A DNA stretch of 64,000 bases from Frigoribacterium sp. Leaf263 (GTDB taxonomy: Bacteria; Actinomycetota; Actinomycetes; Actinomycetales; Microbacteriaceae). The stretch covers positions 526,331-590,330 of the forward strand of contig NZ_LMMO01000001.1 of NCBI RefSeq assembly GCF_001422285.1, given 5' to 3'. Positions 1 to 8,264 of the stretch are shown one piece after another (within the stretch, counting starts at the first letter, position 1; each line of letters begins with the position of its first letter). Position numbers and translations under genes: made by a program. Under the pieces are notes generated by a model, which did no database searches, was not told the origin of the DNA, and saw only the letters and a program-made list of their open reading frames with translations.

Positions 1-1482
1 AGCGGAGTCGTCCTCTCGAGTCTGGGCGGCCTCTACCCGGGGCTCGAGACGCAGCTCGACGACGCACCCGCGACGGCGGCCGTCAAGGGCCGGGCCGAGA
101 TGGCCGATCTCATCCGCCGCGCCGTGCGCTCGCGTCAGATCCGCCCGACCGAGGCCACGACCATCGACATCAACGGCGAGCGGCTCGTCGTGCACCCCGA
201 CCTGATCGGCGACGCGATGCGCCGGGCGCAGGAGCGCAGCAAGCCGCACAACGAGGGCCGTGTGACCTTCAACAAGGCCGCGCTGTCGGCGCTCACGCGA
301 CTGCTCGTCGCGCAGATGCGCGAGCACGGCACCACCGTCGACGAGTCCGACGAGGCGGTCCTCCGCGAGGACATCCGGCAGTCGTACGACGTCCGGGTGC
401 TGCTCAACACGGCGTGGATGCCCCTCTCGGCCGAGAAGCTCGTCGAAGACCTCTTCGCGCGCCCGAACTGGCTCGCCTCGCTGACCCCGCGGTGGAGCCC
501 GGCCGAGCGCGCGCTGCTGCAGCGACCCCGCGGGTCGGAGTTCACCATCTCGGACGTCCCGCTCCTCGACGAGGCGGCCGAGCTGCTCGGCGAGTTCCAG
601 GCCGGGGTCGACCCCGACAAGCTGGCGCGCAAGCAGCAGCGCAAGCGCGACATCGAGAACGCGGAGCGCGCGATCGAGAACATGGGGGTCGAGGGCATGG
701 TGTCCGCCGAGCAGATCGCAGGCGGCTTCGCCGAGCGGGCCGCCTCGATGACCACGGCGGAGCGAGCGGCGGGCGATCGCACCTGGGCCTTCGGGCACGT
801 GGTCGTCGACGAGGCGCAGGAGCTCTCGCCGATGCAGTGGCGTCTGCTGTCGCGGCGCTGCCCCCTGCGGTCGTTCACGGTCGTCGGCGACATCGCCCAG
901 GCGTCCAGCCCCGGTTCGGCCACCTCATGGGACCGCGCCCTGCAGAGCCTCCTCGGGCGGCGCCGCCGGGGGACGGAGGCGCCGACGAGCGCACCCTGGA
1001 CCCTCGAGGAGCTGACGGTCAACTACCGCACTCCCACGCAGATCGTCGAGTACGCCGAGCGCATCGCCGTGGCCTCCGGGCTCCACGTGACTCCCAGTCG
1101 TTCGGTGCGGTCGAGCGAATGGCCCGTGCGCGAGGTGACGGGCGCCTCCTCGCGGGACGACTTCGTCCGCGCGACGGTCGAGGCCGTCCGGGCGGACCGT
1201 GCGATCGACTCCGACGGGACCCTCGCCGTGATCGCGCCCGCGCAGGCGGTCGGCGCGCTCGTCGACGCGCTGGCCGAGGCCTTCCCCGGTCTGGTGGCCG
1301 CCGGCACGTCGTCCCTGACCAGGCCCGTCTCCGTGCTGAGCCCCGCGACGTCGAAGGGTCTCGAGTTCGACTCGGTCGTCGTGGTCGACCCCGAGCGCAT
1401 CCGCACCGGGTCGGAGCGCGGCAACGCGAGTCTCTACGTCGCGATGACGCGCCCCACCCAGCGGCTCACGCTGGTCGGCTGA
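1..1482 (+). CDS. HelD/HelR-like superfamily 1 helicase, C-terminal part (5' end outside window)
   Basis: The frame is open from base 1, so the N-terminus is cut off by the window edge; 493 residues remain. Superfamily 1 helicase motifs appear in order: motif II VVVDEAQELSP, motif III VVGDIAQASSP, motif IV TVNYRTPTQI, motif V ATSKGLEFDSVVVVD and motif VI YVAMTRPTQRL at the extreme C-terminus. The missing N-terminus should hold the Walker A. The final domain ends right after motif VI, as in HelD-type proteins rather than UvrD or PcrA. Known HelD/HelR proteins bind RNA polymerase and use ATP to release stalled or rifamycin-blocked enzyme from DNA. It is convergent with the deaminase gene, only 8 bases away. 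The family call is solid; the exact subtype is inferred. Confidence 0.85.
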   Translation, partial: SGVVLSSLGGLYPGLETQLDDAPATAAVKGRAEMADLIRRAVRSRQIRPTEATTIDINGERLVVHPDLIGDAMRRAQERSKPHNEGRVTFNKAALSALTRLLVAQMREHGTTVDESDEAVLREDIRQSYDVRVLLNTAWMPLSAEKLVEDLFARPNWLASLTPRWSPAERALLQRPRGSEFTISDVPLLDEAAELLGEFQAGVDPDKLARKQQRKRDIENAERAIENMGVEGMVSAEQIAGGFAERAASMTTAERAAGDRTWAFGHVVVDEAQELSPMQWRLLSRRCPLRSFTVVGDIAQASSPGSATSWDRALQSLLGRRRRGTEAPTSAPWTLEELTVNYRTPTQIVEYAERIAVASGLHVTPSRSVRSSEWPVREVTGASSRDDFVRATVEAVRADRAIDSDGTLAVIAPAQAVGALVDALAEAFPGLVAAGTSSLTRPVSVLSPATSKGLEFDSVVVVDPERIRTGSERGNASLYVAMTRPTQRLTLVG

Positions 1483-1490
1483 CCCGCGGC

Positions 1491-2627
1491 TCAGGAGCGG
1501 GTCAGCCCGAACTCCGCGTCGAGCGCGGCGATCTCGGACTCGAACCGACCCCGCAGCTCCGCCTTCTCGGCGGGGGGCAGCCAGCTCGCGTCGACCCCGG
1601 CCAGGGCCATCGAGCGGACCTGCTCCGCGGTCGCGCCGATCCGCTCGTGGACGATGCGGTACTCGGCGGCGAGCGTCGTCGGGAACATGCCCGGGTCGTC
1701 CGACGCCGGGATGACGCGGAGCCCGGCGTCGAGCATCGCCTCGATGGAGGCGCGACGCCAGGGCCGCCAGGAGCGCCGCGACGTCGTCGACACGACCGTG
1801 AACGCGACCTGCTCATCGCGCATCCGGGCCACGACCTCGTCGTCCTCGAGCACGTAATAGCCGTGGTCGATGCGATCGCAGCCGAGCAGATCGAGGCAGG
1901 TGACGGTGTTCACGGCCGTCGGCGCGTGCTCCGACGAGTGCGCGGTGCGGCCCAGCCCGGCCTCGCCCGCGAGGCGGTAGGCGTCCGCGAAGCGCTCGGG
2001 CGGGCCCGAGGTCTCGAGGTTGTCGAGGCCGATCCCCGCGACGTACTCGTGCGGGTGGTCGACGACCTGCCGCACGAGACCGAGGGCGTGCTCGCCGCTC
2101 CGGCTGCGGTCGATTCCCTGGATCATCCGACCCGTCATGCCGAAGTCCCGCTCGGCCATCCGGATGCCCTCCGCGTACGCCTCGACGGAGCCGACGTAGC
2201 CGAGCGACTCGAGGTGCGGGGGCACGCCGTCGAAGAACAGCTCGAGGTGGCGGGTGCTGCTGCTCCTGTGGGCGTCCTCGAACGCCTCGTAGACGATCCG
2301 GGTCAGATCGTCGGCGTCGCGGAGCACGTCGACCACCCAGTTCGACGCCTGGAACAGCGAGTACGACACCGCGGGCTCGTCGGCGCTGCGCCCCTGCGGC
2401 ACGGGGATGCGCGTGTCGCGGTAGAGCGCCGGGTCGGGCGGCAGCGAGTTGATGTCCGCGAAGATCCGCTCGGGCTCGTCGGGCAGTGCGAGCCCCTCGC
2501 GACGGGCCAGCTCGGCGAAGGTGGCGGCCCGCACCGTGCCGATGAGGTGGCAGTGCAGATCGGCCTTCGGCAGCCGGTCGAGGTACGCCCCGGGCAGGGC
2601 GGAACCGGTCGTGGTCTCGTCGCCCAT
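1491..2627 (-). CDS. Adenosine deaminase family protein
   Basis: A 378-residue zinc-dependent amidohydrolase of the adenosine/adenine deaminase family. Visible metal and catalytic residues are H25-C-H27, H230-S-S-E233, H255 in RIDHGYY and the D310-D311 pair in ASDDPGMF, so it should be active. The usual CLTSN-like segment before the final aspartates is replaced by VVSTTSRRSWRPWRR, and no HP pair is present, so the substrate may not be plain adenosine. The start ATG overlaps the stop of the upstream binding-protein gene by one base (TGATG), implying translational coupling. It is the last gene of the five-gene importer operon. A role in deaminating an imported purine derivative is inferred from this context only. 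Confidence 0.87.
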   Translation of the reverse strand: MGDETTTGSALPGAYLDRLPKADLHCHLIGTVRAATFAELARREGLALPDEPERIFADINSLPPDPALYRDTRIPVPQGRSADEPAVSYSLFQASNWVVDVLRDADDLTRIVYEAFEDAHRSSSTRHLELFFDGVPPHLESLGYVGSVEAYAEGIRMAERDFGMTGRMIQGIDRSRSGEHALGLVRQVVDHPHEYVAGIGLDNLETSGPPERFADAYRLAGEAGLGRTAHSSEHAPTAVNTVTCLDLLGCDRIDHGYYVLEDDEVVARMRDEQVAFTVVSTTSRRSWRPWRRASIEAMLDAGLRVIPASDDPGMFPTTLAAEYRIVHERIGATAEQVRSMALAGVDASWLPPAEKAELRGRFESEIAALDAEFGLTRS

Positions 2628-3694
2628 CAGCGCGACGTCACCTCGCGGGCGAAGCGGTCGACCCACTCCGAGCGCGTGGGGACGAGCTCGGTCGGGTCGA
2701 GCGTGGAGTAGCCGGCGGCGACCGGGTCGGCCGCGATGTCGCCCACGACCGCCTCGATGGTGTCGGGCACGGTGGCCGCCGGGTTGACGGGCAGATCGCC
2801 CACGATCTCGGCCGACGCGGTCTGGGCCTCGGCCGAGAGCAGGTAGTCGATGAACCTCTCGGCGCCGTCGACGTTCGCGGCGCCGGTCGGGATCATGGCG
2901 CGGTTGGTCGCCATGTAGCGGCCGGTCTCGGGAGCGGTCCACGCGACGGGCTCGCCGGAGGCGACGAGGTCGGTGGCGAAGCCGCTCAGCGAGTCCGCGG
3001 CGACGATCTCGCCCTGGGTCAGCAGGTTCGTGACCTCGGTCGACGAGCTGTAGAACTGCAGCACGCCGGGGGCCCACTCGCCCAGCTGGTCGAGGGCCGC
3101 GTCGATGTCGTACGGGCCGTCGCCGTACTCGTCGGCCACGCCCGAGACCATGAGCTGGCCCGCGGTGACCGAGATGTCGGGCAACGCGACACGGCCCGCG
3201 AGGGCGTCGTCGCCGTAGAGGCTCCACGAGGCGGCCTCGTCGGCGCTGAGCTCGTCGGTCGAGTAGAGGGTGCCGTTCAGCTGGTAGCTGTAGGCGGGTC
3301 CGACGTACTCCTCCTCGGTCGCGAAGTCCGCGATCTCGTCGAGCGACGGGACGTCCGAGGCGTCGACCTGCTGGAAGAGCTCGTCCTCCTGGCCCAGGGC
3401 GGCGTAGTAGTCCGAGATGAGCATCACGTCGACCTCGGGCTCGCCGCCTGCGAGCTGCAGCTGCGAGAGGCGGTCCGAGTTCGAGCCCGTGTCGACGACG
3501 ACCTCGATGCCGGTCTCCTCCGTGAACGGGTCGATGACCGCCTCCTGGAACTCCTCGACCCCGAAGGGGAAGGTGCTCACGGTGATCGTGTCGGCGTCGG
3601 CCTCTCCGCTGCTCGACGAGCAGCCGGCGAGCACCAGGGTGGTGACGGCGACGCCGGCGACGAGCGCGAGGCGGGTGCGGATGGTCGTGGTCAT
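2627..3694 (-). CDS. ABC transporter substrate-binding lipoprotein (spermidine/putrescine-type)
   Basis: A 355-residue exported binding protein. It has a type II signal peptide with lipobox VLAGC and lipidation at C25, then a Ser-rich linker and a periplasmic-binding-protein type 2 fold resembling PotD or iron-binding proteins. The ATG follows AAAGGA at good spacing. It sits between the importer ATPase and the deaminase, which identifies it as the receptor of this importer. The ligand cannot be read from the sequence: polyamines are the family default, but the adjoining deaminase suggests a purine-related or modified nucleoside compound. A 107-base gap containing a dispersed repeat separates it from the ATPase gene. 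Confidence 0.85.
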   Translation of the reverse strand: MTTTIRTRLALVAGVAVTTLVLAGCSSSSGEADADTITVSTFPFGVEEFQEAVIDPFTEETGIEVVVDTGSNSDRLSQLQLAGGEPEVDVMLISDYYAALGQEDELFQQVDASDVPSLDEIADFATEEEYVGPAYSYQLNGTLYSTDELSADEAASWSLYGDDALAGRVALPDISVTAGQLMVSGVADEYGDGPYDIDAALDQLGEWAPGVLQFYSSSTEVTNLLTQGEIVAADSLSGFATDLVASGEPVAWTAPETGRYMATNRAMIPTGAANVDGAERFIDYLLSAEAQTASAEIVGDLPVNPAATVPDTIEAVVGDIAADPVAAGYSTLDPTELVPTRSEWVDRFAREVTSR

Positions 3695-3766
3695 GATGGT
3701 GTCCTTTCGGGGCGGTCTCGGCGAGACCGGTCGGGAGGGTGATGCTGCTGAGGCGAGGGGGAGCGG

Positions 3767-3780
3767 CCGAGGAGGCGCGG
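3767..3780 (+). repeat. Dispersed 14-bp intergenic element, exact copy
   Basis: CCGAGGAGGCGCGG in the gap between the ATPase and binding-protein genes of the importer operon. The same element recurs in gaps at 15943, 20620, 21647, 23542 and 49965, with near copies at 11017, 21621, 29884 and 46419. No function is known to me. Confidence 0.7.
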
Positions 3781-3801
3781 GTCGGCCTCGTCGGGCCGCG
3801 G

Positions 3802-4812
3802 TCAGTCGGCGACGGTGACGAGCCGTGCGGCCGGAGCCTCCACGGTCACCGCGTCGCCGATCGCGATCGACTCGACCCCGGTGCTGCGGACGTCCGAGAC
3901 GAGGCGCACCTCGGCACCGGCCGCGTCGACGGCCTGCACGGTCACCAGGAGGTCGACCCCGCGGTAGGCGACGTCGGTGACGCGGGCCGCGAGCTGCAGG
4001 CCGTCGTGCGCCGCGCCTCCTGACGGGGCGCCCGGTGCGACCGTGAGGTGCTCGGGGCGGACGGCCAGCGCCGTGCCGTCGGCGGTCGTGACGAAGTTCT
4101 CGTAGCCGAGGAACTCCGCGACGAACCGGTTGGCGGGGTTCGGGAACACGTGCTGCGGGGCGCCCTGCTGCATGATGCGTCCGGCGCGCATGAGGACCAT
4201 GTCGTCGCTCATCTCGAGCGCCTCGTCCTGGTCGTGGGTCACGAGCACGACGGTCAGGCCGGTCTCGCCCTGGATGCGCCGGATCTCGGCCCGCATCTGC
4301 ACGCGGAGGCGCGCGTCGAGGTTCGACAGCGGCTCGTCGAGCAGCAGGAGCTTCGGGCGGATCGCGATGGCGCGGGCGAGCGCCACGCGCTGCTGCTGGC
4401 CCCCCGAGAGCTTCTTCGGTCGGCTGGACGCGAGGTGGGCGAGACCGACCAGGTCGAGCGTCTCCATCACGCGGCGCCGGCGCTCGGCCGTGTCGACGCC
4501 GCGCAGCTTCAGGCCGTATCCGACGTTGTCGGCGACCGAGAGGTGCGGGAACAGCGCGTACGACTGGAACACCATGCCGAGGTCGCGCTTCTCGGGCGGG
4601 GTGCGGGTGCTGTCCACGCCGTCGATGCGGATCGTGCCCGACGTCGGAGCGGCGTACCCGGCGAGCATGCGGAGACTCGTCGTCTTGCCGCAGCCGCTCG
4701 GCCCGAGCAGGGTGGTGAGCTTGCCCTCGGCGATCGCGAGGTCGATCGAGTCGACGGCGGTGAAGTCGCCGAAGACCTGGCTCACGGCGACGAATTCTGC
4801 TGCGGTGCTCAT
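3802..4812 (-). CDS. ABC transporter ATP-binding protein (PotA-like)
   Basis: A 336-residue ATPase of the spermidine/putrescine/iron/sulfate type. It has Walker A GPSGCGKTT (37-45), a Q-loop VFQSYALFPH (about 81-90), signature LSGGQQQ (135-141) and Walker B LLLLDE (155-160). A H-loop VTHD follows, then a C-terminal TOBE-like regulatory domain of about 100 residues. Its ATG overlaps the stop of the upstream permease gene by four bases (ATGA), so the two are translationally coupled. It energises the importer formed with the two permeases and the lipoprotein. Confidence 0.93.
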   Translation of the reverse strand: MSTAAEFVAVSQVFGDFTAVDSIDLAIAEGKLTTLLGPSGCGKTTSLRMLAGYAAPTSGTIRIDGVDSTRTPPEKRDLGMVFQSYALFPHLSVADNVGYGLKLRGVDTAERRRRVMETLDLVGLAHLASSRPKKLSGGQQQRVALARAIAIRPKLLLLDEPLSNLDARLRVQMRAEIRRIQGETGLTVVLVTHDQDEALEMSDDMVLMRAGRIMQQGAPQHVFPNPANRFVAEFLGYENFVTTADGTALAVRPEHLTVAPGAPSGGAAHDGLQLAARVTDVAYRGVDLLVTVQAVDAAGAEVRLVSDVRSTGVESIAIGDAVTVEAPAARLVTVAD

Positions 4813-5606
4813 CTGTTGATGCCTCCGAAGATCTTGGCGAAGCCGACGGTGCGTTCGGCGATGACGGCGATGACGACGGTCCCCGCGAGGATGAGCGTGG
4901 CCATCGCCGCGACCATGGGGTCGTAGCTCTGCTGCACGTAGTCGAGCATCGTGACGGGCAGGGTGCGGAAGTCGCGGCTCTGAAGGAGCAGCGACAGGGG
5001 CACGTTGTTGAACGAGGTGACGAAGCTGAGCAGCGCGGCCGAGAAGATGCCGGGGCGCAGCAGCGGCAGCGTCACGGTGAAGAAGGCGCGCAGCGGCGAG
5101 GCGCCGAGTCCGCGGGCGGCCTCCTCGAGCGCGGGGTCGGCCAGAGCGAGGGAGGCGCCGGTCACCCGGACTGCGTAGGGCAGCATCAGCACGGTGTGCC
5201 CGATCAGCAGCACCGGGAAGTTGTCGAGCCGGAACCCGATGACGAGCTGCTGGTACAGGGCGAGACCGACGACGAGCTCGGGCACGATGAGGGGCGAGAG
5301 GAACAGCCCCTCGACGAGGCCCTTGCCGGGCAGCCGTCCGCGGTGGATGGCCAGGGTCGCCGGCACCCCGACGGCCAGGGCGAGCACCGTCGCGACGAGG
5401 GCCAGCTGCAGGCTCGACAGCAGGGCCGACACGAAGGGGTCGTAGCCGAGCGCGGCCTCGAACCAGCGGAGCGAGAAGCCCTGCGGCGGGAACCGCAGGG
5501 TGCTGCCCGAGGTGAACGCGGTGGCGACGACGAACAGGATCGGGACGATCATGACGACGTAGCCGGCGACGGCGAGGGAGCCGGCGACGGGGCGGCGGGT
5601 TCTCAC
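4809..5606 (-). CDS. ABC transporter permease (PotC-like)
   Basis: A 265-residue inner-membrane permease with about six hydrophobic segments. The EAA loop that docks the ATPase is visible as EEAARGLGASPLRAFFTVTL followed by PLLRPG. The GTG start overlaps the stop of the first permease gene (GTGA). The reading frame continues upstream without a stop, but that extension lies inside the first permease gene and is not membrane-like, so this GTG is preferred. It forms a heterodimer with the neighbouring PotB-like permease. Confidence 0.9.
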   Translation of the reverse strand: MRTRRPVAGSLAVAGYVVMIVPILFVVATAFTSGSTLRFPPQGFSLRWFEAALGYDPFVSALLSSLQLALVATVLALAVGVPATLAIHRGRLPGKGLVEGLFLSPLIVPELVVGLALYQQLVIGFRLDNFPVLLIGHTVLMLPYAVRVTGASLALADPALEEAARGLGASPLRAFFTVTLPLLRPGIFSAALLSFVTSFNNVPLSLLLQSRDFRTLPVTMLDYVQQSYDPMVAAMATLILAGTVVIAVIAERTVGFAKIFGGINR

Positions 5607-6427
5607 GAGGTGGCTCCCTTCCGGGCGACGAGGCTCGAGAGACCCGAGACGGCGAACACGAGCACGGTCATGACGAGAGCGGTCGCGGAGGCGCCGGCCC
5701 AGTCGATCGTGACGCTCGAGTACGAGAACAGCTGCGTGGCGAGCATCCGCTGACCGGAGCCCCCGAGCAGGTACGGCGTCGTGTACGCCGTGACCGATCC
5801 GGCGAACACGAGGGTCGCGGCGACGACGACGCCGGGCAGCGAGAGCGGGACGACGATGCTCCAGAAGGTGCGGGTCCGGCTGGCGCCGAGACCGCGGGCG
5901 GCGTCGTCGAGCCCGGGGTCGACCTGGGCGACGGCCGAGTAGCAGGAGATGATCGCGAGCGGCAGGAAGAGCTGAGTGAGACCGAGCACGATGGCGAGCT
6001 CGGTGTAGAGCAGCTGCGGCGCCTCGTCGACGAGGCCGACGGCGACGAGCAGCTGGCCGATCGCGCCGTTCCTGCCGAGCAGCACGAGCCATCCGAACGT
6101 GCGGACGACGTTGCTGAGCAGCAGCGGGAAGATCGCCAGCGCCAGGAGGACCCCCGACCACCGCGACGTCGAGCGCGCCAGGAGGTAGGCGACGGGGAAC
6201 CCCAGGGCGACGCAGATCGCCGTGACGATCAGGCCGAGACCGACCGTGCGGCCGATGATGCGGAGGTCGAAGGGGTCGGTGAGCATCTGTCCGAGCCGGC
6301 CGACGATCTCGCCGGCGGTGACCCCGGGAGGCGCGAACAGCATCGCGAGGGACGGCACGGCGAACCCCACGACGAGCAGGAGGAGGCCCGGCAGCAGCAG
6401 GAGCAGCGCGGGCTTGCGGGACGTCAC
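5603..6427 (-). CDS. ABC transporter permease (PotB-like)
   Basis: A 274-residue permease and first gene of the importer operon. The start is taken as GTG at 6427 because GGAGG lies 8 bases upstream and the protein then opens with its first membrane segment (KPALLLLLPGLLLLVVGF). A longer frame from 6583 would run through the operator region and add a non-homologous Arg-rich tail. About six membrane segments are visible, with the EAA loop DDAARGLGASRTRTFWSIVV. The gene is divergent from the LacI-type regulator, whose operator lies between the two. Confidence 0.9.
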   Translation of the reverse strand: MTSRKPALLLLLPGLLLLVVGFAVPSLAMLFAPPGVTAGEIVGRLGQMLTDPFDLRIIGRTVGLGLIVTAICVALGFPVAYLLARSTSRWSGVLLALAIFPLLLSNVVRTFGWLVLLGRNGAIGQLLVAVGLVDEAPQLLYTELAIVLGLTQLFLPLAIISCYSAVAQVDPGLDDAARGLGASRTRTFWSIVVPLSLPGVVVAATLVFAGSVTAYTTPYLLGGSGQRMLATQLFSYSSVTIDWAGASATALVMTVLVFAVSGLSSLVARKGATS

Positions 6428-6479
6428 GGTGTGCCTCCGATCGGGGCGGCGGGTTCGGATCGCCGACCGGCCCCATCGG

Positions 6480-6503
6480 GTGAAACCGGTTACATCGACC
6501 CTA
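6480..6503 (-). promoter_or_regulatory. Importer operon promoter with LacI-type operator O1
   Basis: On the minus strand, TAGGGT (6498-6503) is a plausible -10. Just downstream of it lies the palindrome GTGAAACCGGTTACA (plus strand 6480-6494), whose arms TGAAACC and TGTAACC match at 6 of 7 positions around a central C-G step. This is a typical LacI/GalR operator, placed over the expected transcription start, so binding would block the importer operon. No convincing -35 was found. Confidence 0.6.
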
Positions 6504-6568
6504 CGGGCGCTCGACGACCGAACAGGTCGGTCCGTGTAAACAACATGTAAAAAGCGCCGCACGATCCG

Positions 6569-6598
6569 CGAGACCGGTTTCACCCGACGCCCTAGGCT
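6569..6598 (+). promoter_or_regulatory. LacI-type operator O2 and -10 of the regulator gene
   Basis: CGAGACCGGTTTCA (6569-6582) shares the ACCGGTTTCA core with O1 in inverted orientation. It covers the expected -35 position of the -10 hexamer TAGGCT at 6593-6598, which implies autorepression of the regulator. The centres of O1 and O2 are 88 bp apart, so a repression loop is possible. Between them lies an unusually A/T-rich patch with two TGTAAA repeats 11 bp apart (6535 and 6546). Confidence 0.55.
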
Positions 6599-6604
6599 GA
6601 CGGG

Positions 6605-6646
6605 ATGACGACGGGGTGCCGACCAGACGACGAGGGCCGGGCATGA
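6605..6646 (+). CDS. Possible 13-codon leaderless upstream ORF coupled to the LacI regulator
   Basis: An ATG lies 6 bases after the -10 hexamer TAGGCT, the spacing seen at leaderless genes here. It opens a 13-codon frame, MTTGCRPDDEGRA, whose stop TGA overlaps the regulator start codon (ATGA at 6643-6646). Translation of this peptide from the mRNA 5' end would deliver ribosomes to the regulator start. It is too short for family evidence, so it is a coupling or leader-peptide hypothesis only. Confidence 0.35.
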   Translation: MTTGCRPDDEGRA

Positions 6647-7647
6647 GCGGCGCGGGGCGGTCGTCGACCCTCGCCGACGTGGCGCTGCTCGCGGGCGTCT
6701 CGAAGGCGACCGCGTCGCGGGTGCTCAGCCGCCCCGAGCTCGTCGCGCCCGAGACCGCCGCCCGGGTGCTGTCGGCGGCTCAGAAGCTCGGCTTCGTGCC
6801 GAACCGCGCCGCCCGCCAGCTGGCCAGGGGTCGCACCGGCGTCGTCGCCGTCGTCGTCCCGACCCTCGACAACGCGTTCTTCACCCCGATCATCGCCGGC
6901 GCGCAGGCGGCGGCGGGCGAGGCCGACCTGCAGCTGACGGTGTCCGTGCACCCGCTGGCCGGCGTCGACGAGCTGACGGCCTTCGAGCGGCTGTCGCACC
7001 AGGTCGACGGGTTCATCGTCGTCGCGCCCCGGGGGCCGGACGACGTGGTGCGGGCGGCCATCGCGCACAAGCCCACCGTGCTGGTCGACCGGGAGGTGAC
7101 CGGCGCCTCCTCGGTGGTCGCCGACACGGCCACGGCCTTCGGCTCGCTCGTCTCGCGCTTCGTCGACGACGGCCGTAGCCGCATCGCCTATCTCGGAGGG
7201 CCCGACGGCTCGTGGCAGAACCTCCAGCGGACGGCGGCCGTCGTCGAGGCCGCCCGGGGGAGGGCGGAGCTGATCGTCCTCGGCCCCTACCCGGCCACCT
7301 TCGAGGCGGGGGTGCGTGCGGCGGCCGAGGTGATCGCGTCCGGCGTCGACGTCGTCGTGCCCTACGCCACCGCGATCGGTCTCGGGCTGATGTTCGTCCT
7401 CCGGGGCCGGTCGCCGGAGGGGGCGACGGGCCGGGGCCCCGGCGGCCCGAGCCCGGTGATCATCAGCTCCGAGAGGATGGTCGTCGACGCGCTCGGCCTC
7501 GAGGGCGTCCCGGCGATCGACGTCGACGGCGAGCACCTGGGCCGGGTGGCGGCGTCGCGCCTCGTCGCGGCGATCGCGTCGGGCGCCCCGCCCGAGTCGA
7601 CGCCCCTCCGTCTCCCGGTGCCGGTGCGCTGGCCCGCCGGTCTCTGA
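6643..7647 (+). CDS. LacI family transcriptional regulator
   Basis: A 334-residue repressor. The N-terminal LacI helix-turn-helix is clear (TLADVALLAGVSKATASRVL, about 9-28), with the hinge helix NRAARQLARG near residue 55. A periplasmic-binding-protein-like ligand domain follows, ending with LPVPVRW. The ATG at 6643 is preferred over an in-frame GTG at 6616 because it has a GAGGG ribosome site and puts the DNA-binding domain at the usual distance from the N-terminus. It is divergent from the importer/deaminase operon, and two matching operators lie in the gap, so it very likely represses both. The inducer is unknown. Confidence 0.92.
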   Translation: MSGAGRSSTLADVALLAGVSKATASRVLSRPELVAPETAARVLSAAQKLGFVPNRAARQLARGRTGVVAVVVPTLDNAFFTPIIAGAQAAAGEADLQLTVSVHPLAGVDELTAFERLSHQVDGFIVVAPRGPDDVVRAAIAHKPTVLVDREVTGASSVVADTATAFGSLVSRFVDDGRSRIAYLGGPDGSWQNLQRTAAVVEAARGRAELIVLGPYPATFEAGVRAAAEVIASGVDVVVPYATAIGLGLMFVLRGRSPEGATGRGPGGPSPVIISSERMVVDALGLEGVPAIDVDGEHLGRVAASRLVAAIASGAPPESTPLRLPVPVRWPAGL

Positions 7648-7662
7648 CGGGACCGGCGACCG

Positions 7663-8262
7663 CTACCTGTAGTCGTCCGGCCAGTCGAAGGCGGGAGGCG
7701 CGGTCACGGCCTCGCCCGTCGGGGCGAGAACCAGCGCGATGTCGTCGAAGTCGCCCAGGCGGATGCCGGCCGGATCGCCGCCGTAGCGCGAGCCGCCGAC
7801 GAAGGTGGTCAGCGTGTAGCCGTCGTCGGCGCCGAGCGAACCGATGCTCGTCGCGTCGAGGTGGACGTCCCATTCGGTGAACAGCTGACCGAGCACGAGC
7901 GTCTCACGACGAGGCGACTCGACGTGCACGATGCCCGTCGTATCGTGCGTGTGCAGCGGGGCGGCGAAGCGCGTGTCGGCGTCGTGGCCGATGTCGCCGG
8001 GCACGGTGACGGACTCGCCGTCGACCGTGATCGACAGGTGGCTGTGGACGTGCATCGCGAGATCCTCGCCCCAGACGTTCGTCAGGCCGGCCTCGGCGGC
8101 GCGCTCGGGGCGGTCCGCGACGGCGGGGACGGGCCAGGGAGGCGCGGTCTCCGATCCCGAGACCCGGTTCGGCAGGCCCGACTGCGCGACCGCGATGGAC
8201 ACCCCGCCGCCCACGAGCGCGAGCGCCGCGACGAGGCCGAGCACCCGGGCCGACGCCACCAT
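7663..8262 (-). CDS. Exported His-rich protein of unknown function, in protease-inhibitor cassette
   Basis: A 199-residue protein with an N-terminal signal or anchor segment (VLGLVAALALVGGGVSIAVA, about 6-25). The mature part is rich in ordered histidines: MHVHSHLSITVDGE, then PLHTHDTTGIVHVESP, then FTEWDVHLD. This pattern suggests metal binding or a small beta-barrel domain, but I do not recognise a characterised family. The start at 8262 puts the signal peptide at the terminus and lies 2 bases after the emfourin gene stop, so the two are probably co-transcribed and coupled with the M4 protease gene. A substrate, chaperone or accessory role for the protease is possible. Confidence 0.75.
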   Translation of the reverse strand: MVASARVLGLVAALALVGGGVSIAVAQSGLPNRVSGSETAPPWPVPAVADRPERAAEAGLTNVWGEDLAMHVHSHLSITVDGESVTVPGDIGHDADTRFAAPLHTHDTTGIVHVESPRRETLVLGQLFTEWDVHLDATSIGSLGADDGYTLTTFVGGSRYGGDPAGIRLGDFDDIALVLAPTGEAVTAPPAFDWPDDYR

Positions 8263-8264
8263 GC

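Noticed and set aside
414..2711. 765-codon plus-strand frame across the helicase and deaminase genes
   Set aside because: It overlaps two real genes in other frames and is Arg/Gly/Ala-rich without any recognisable domain.
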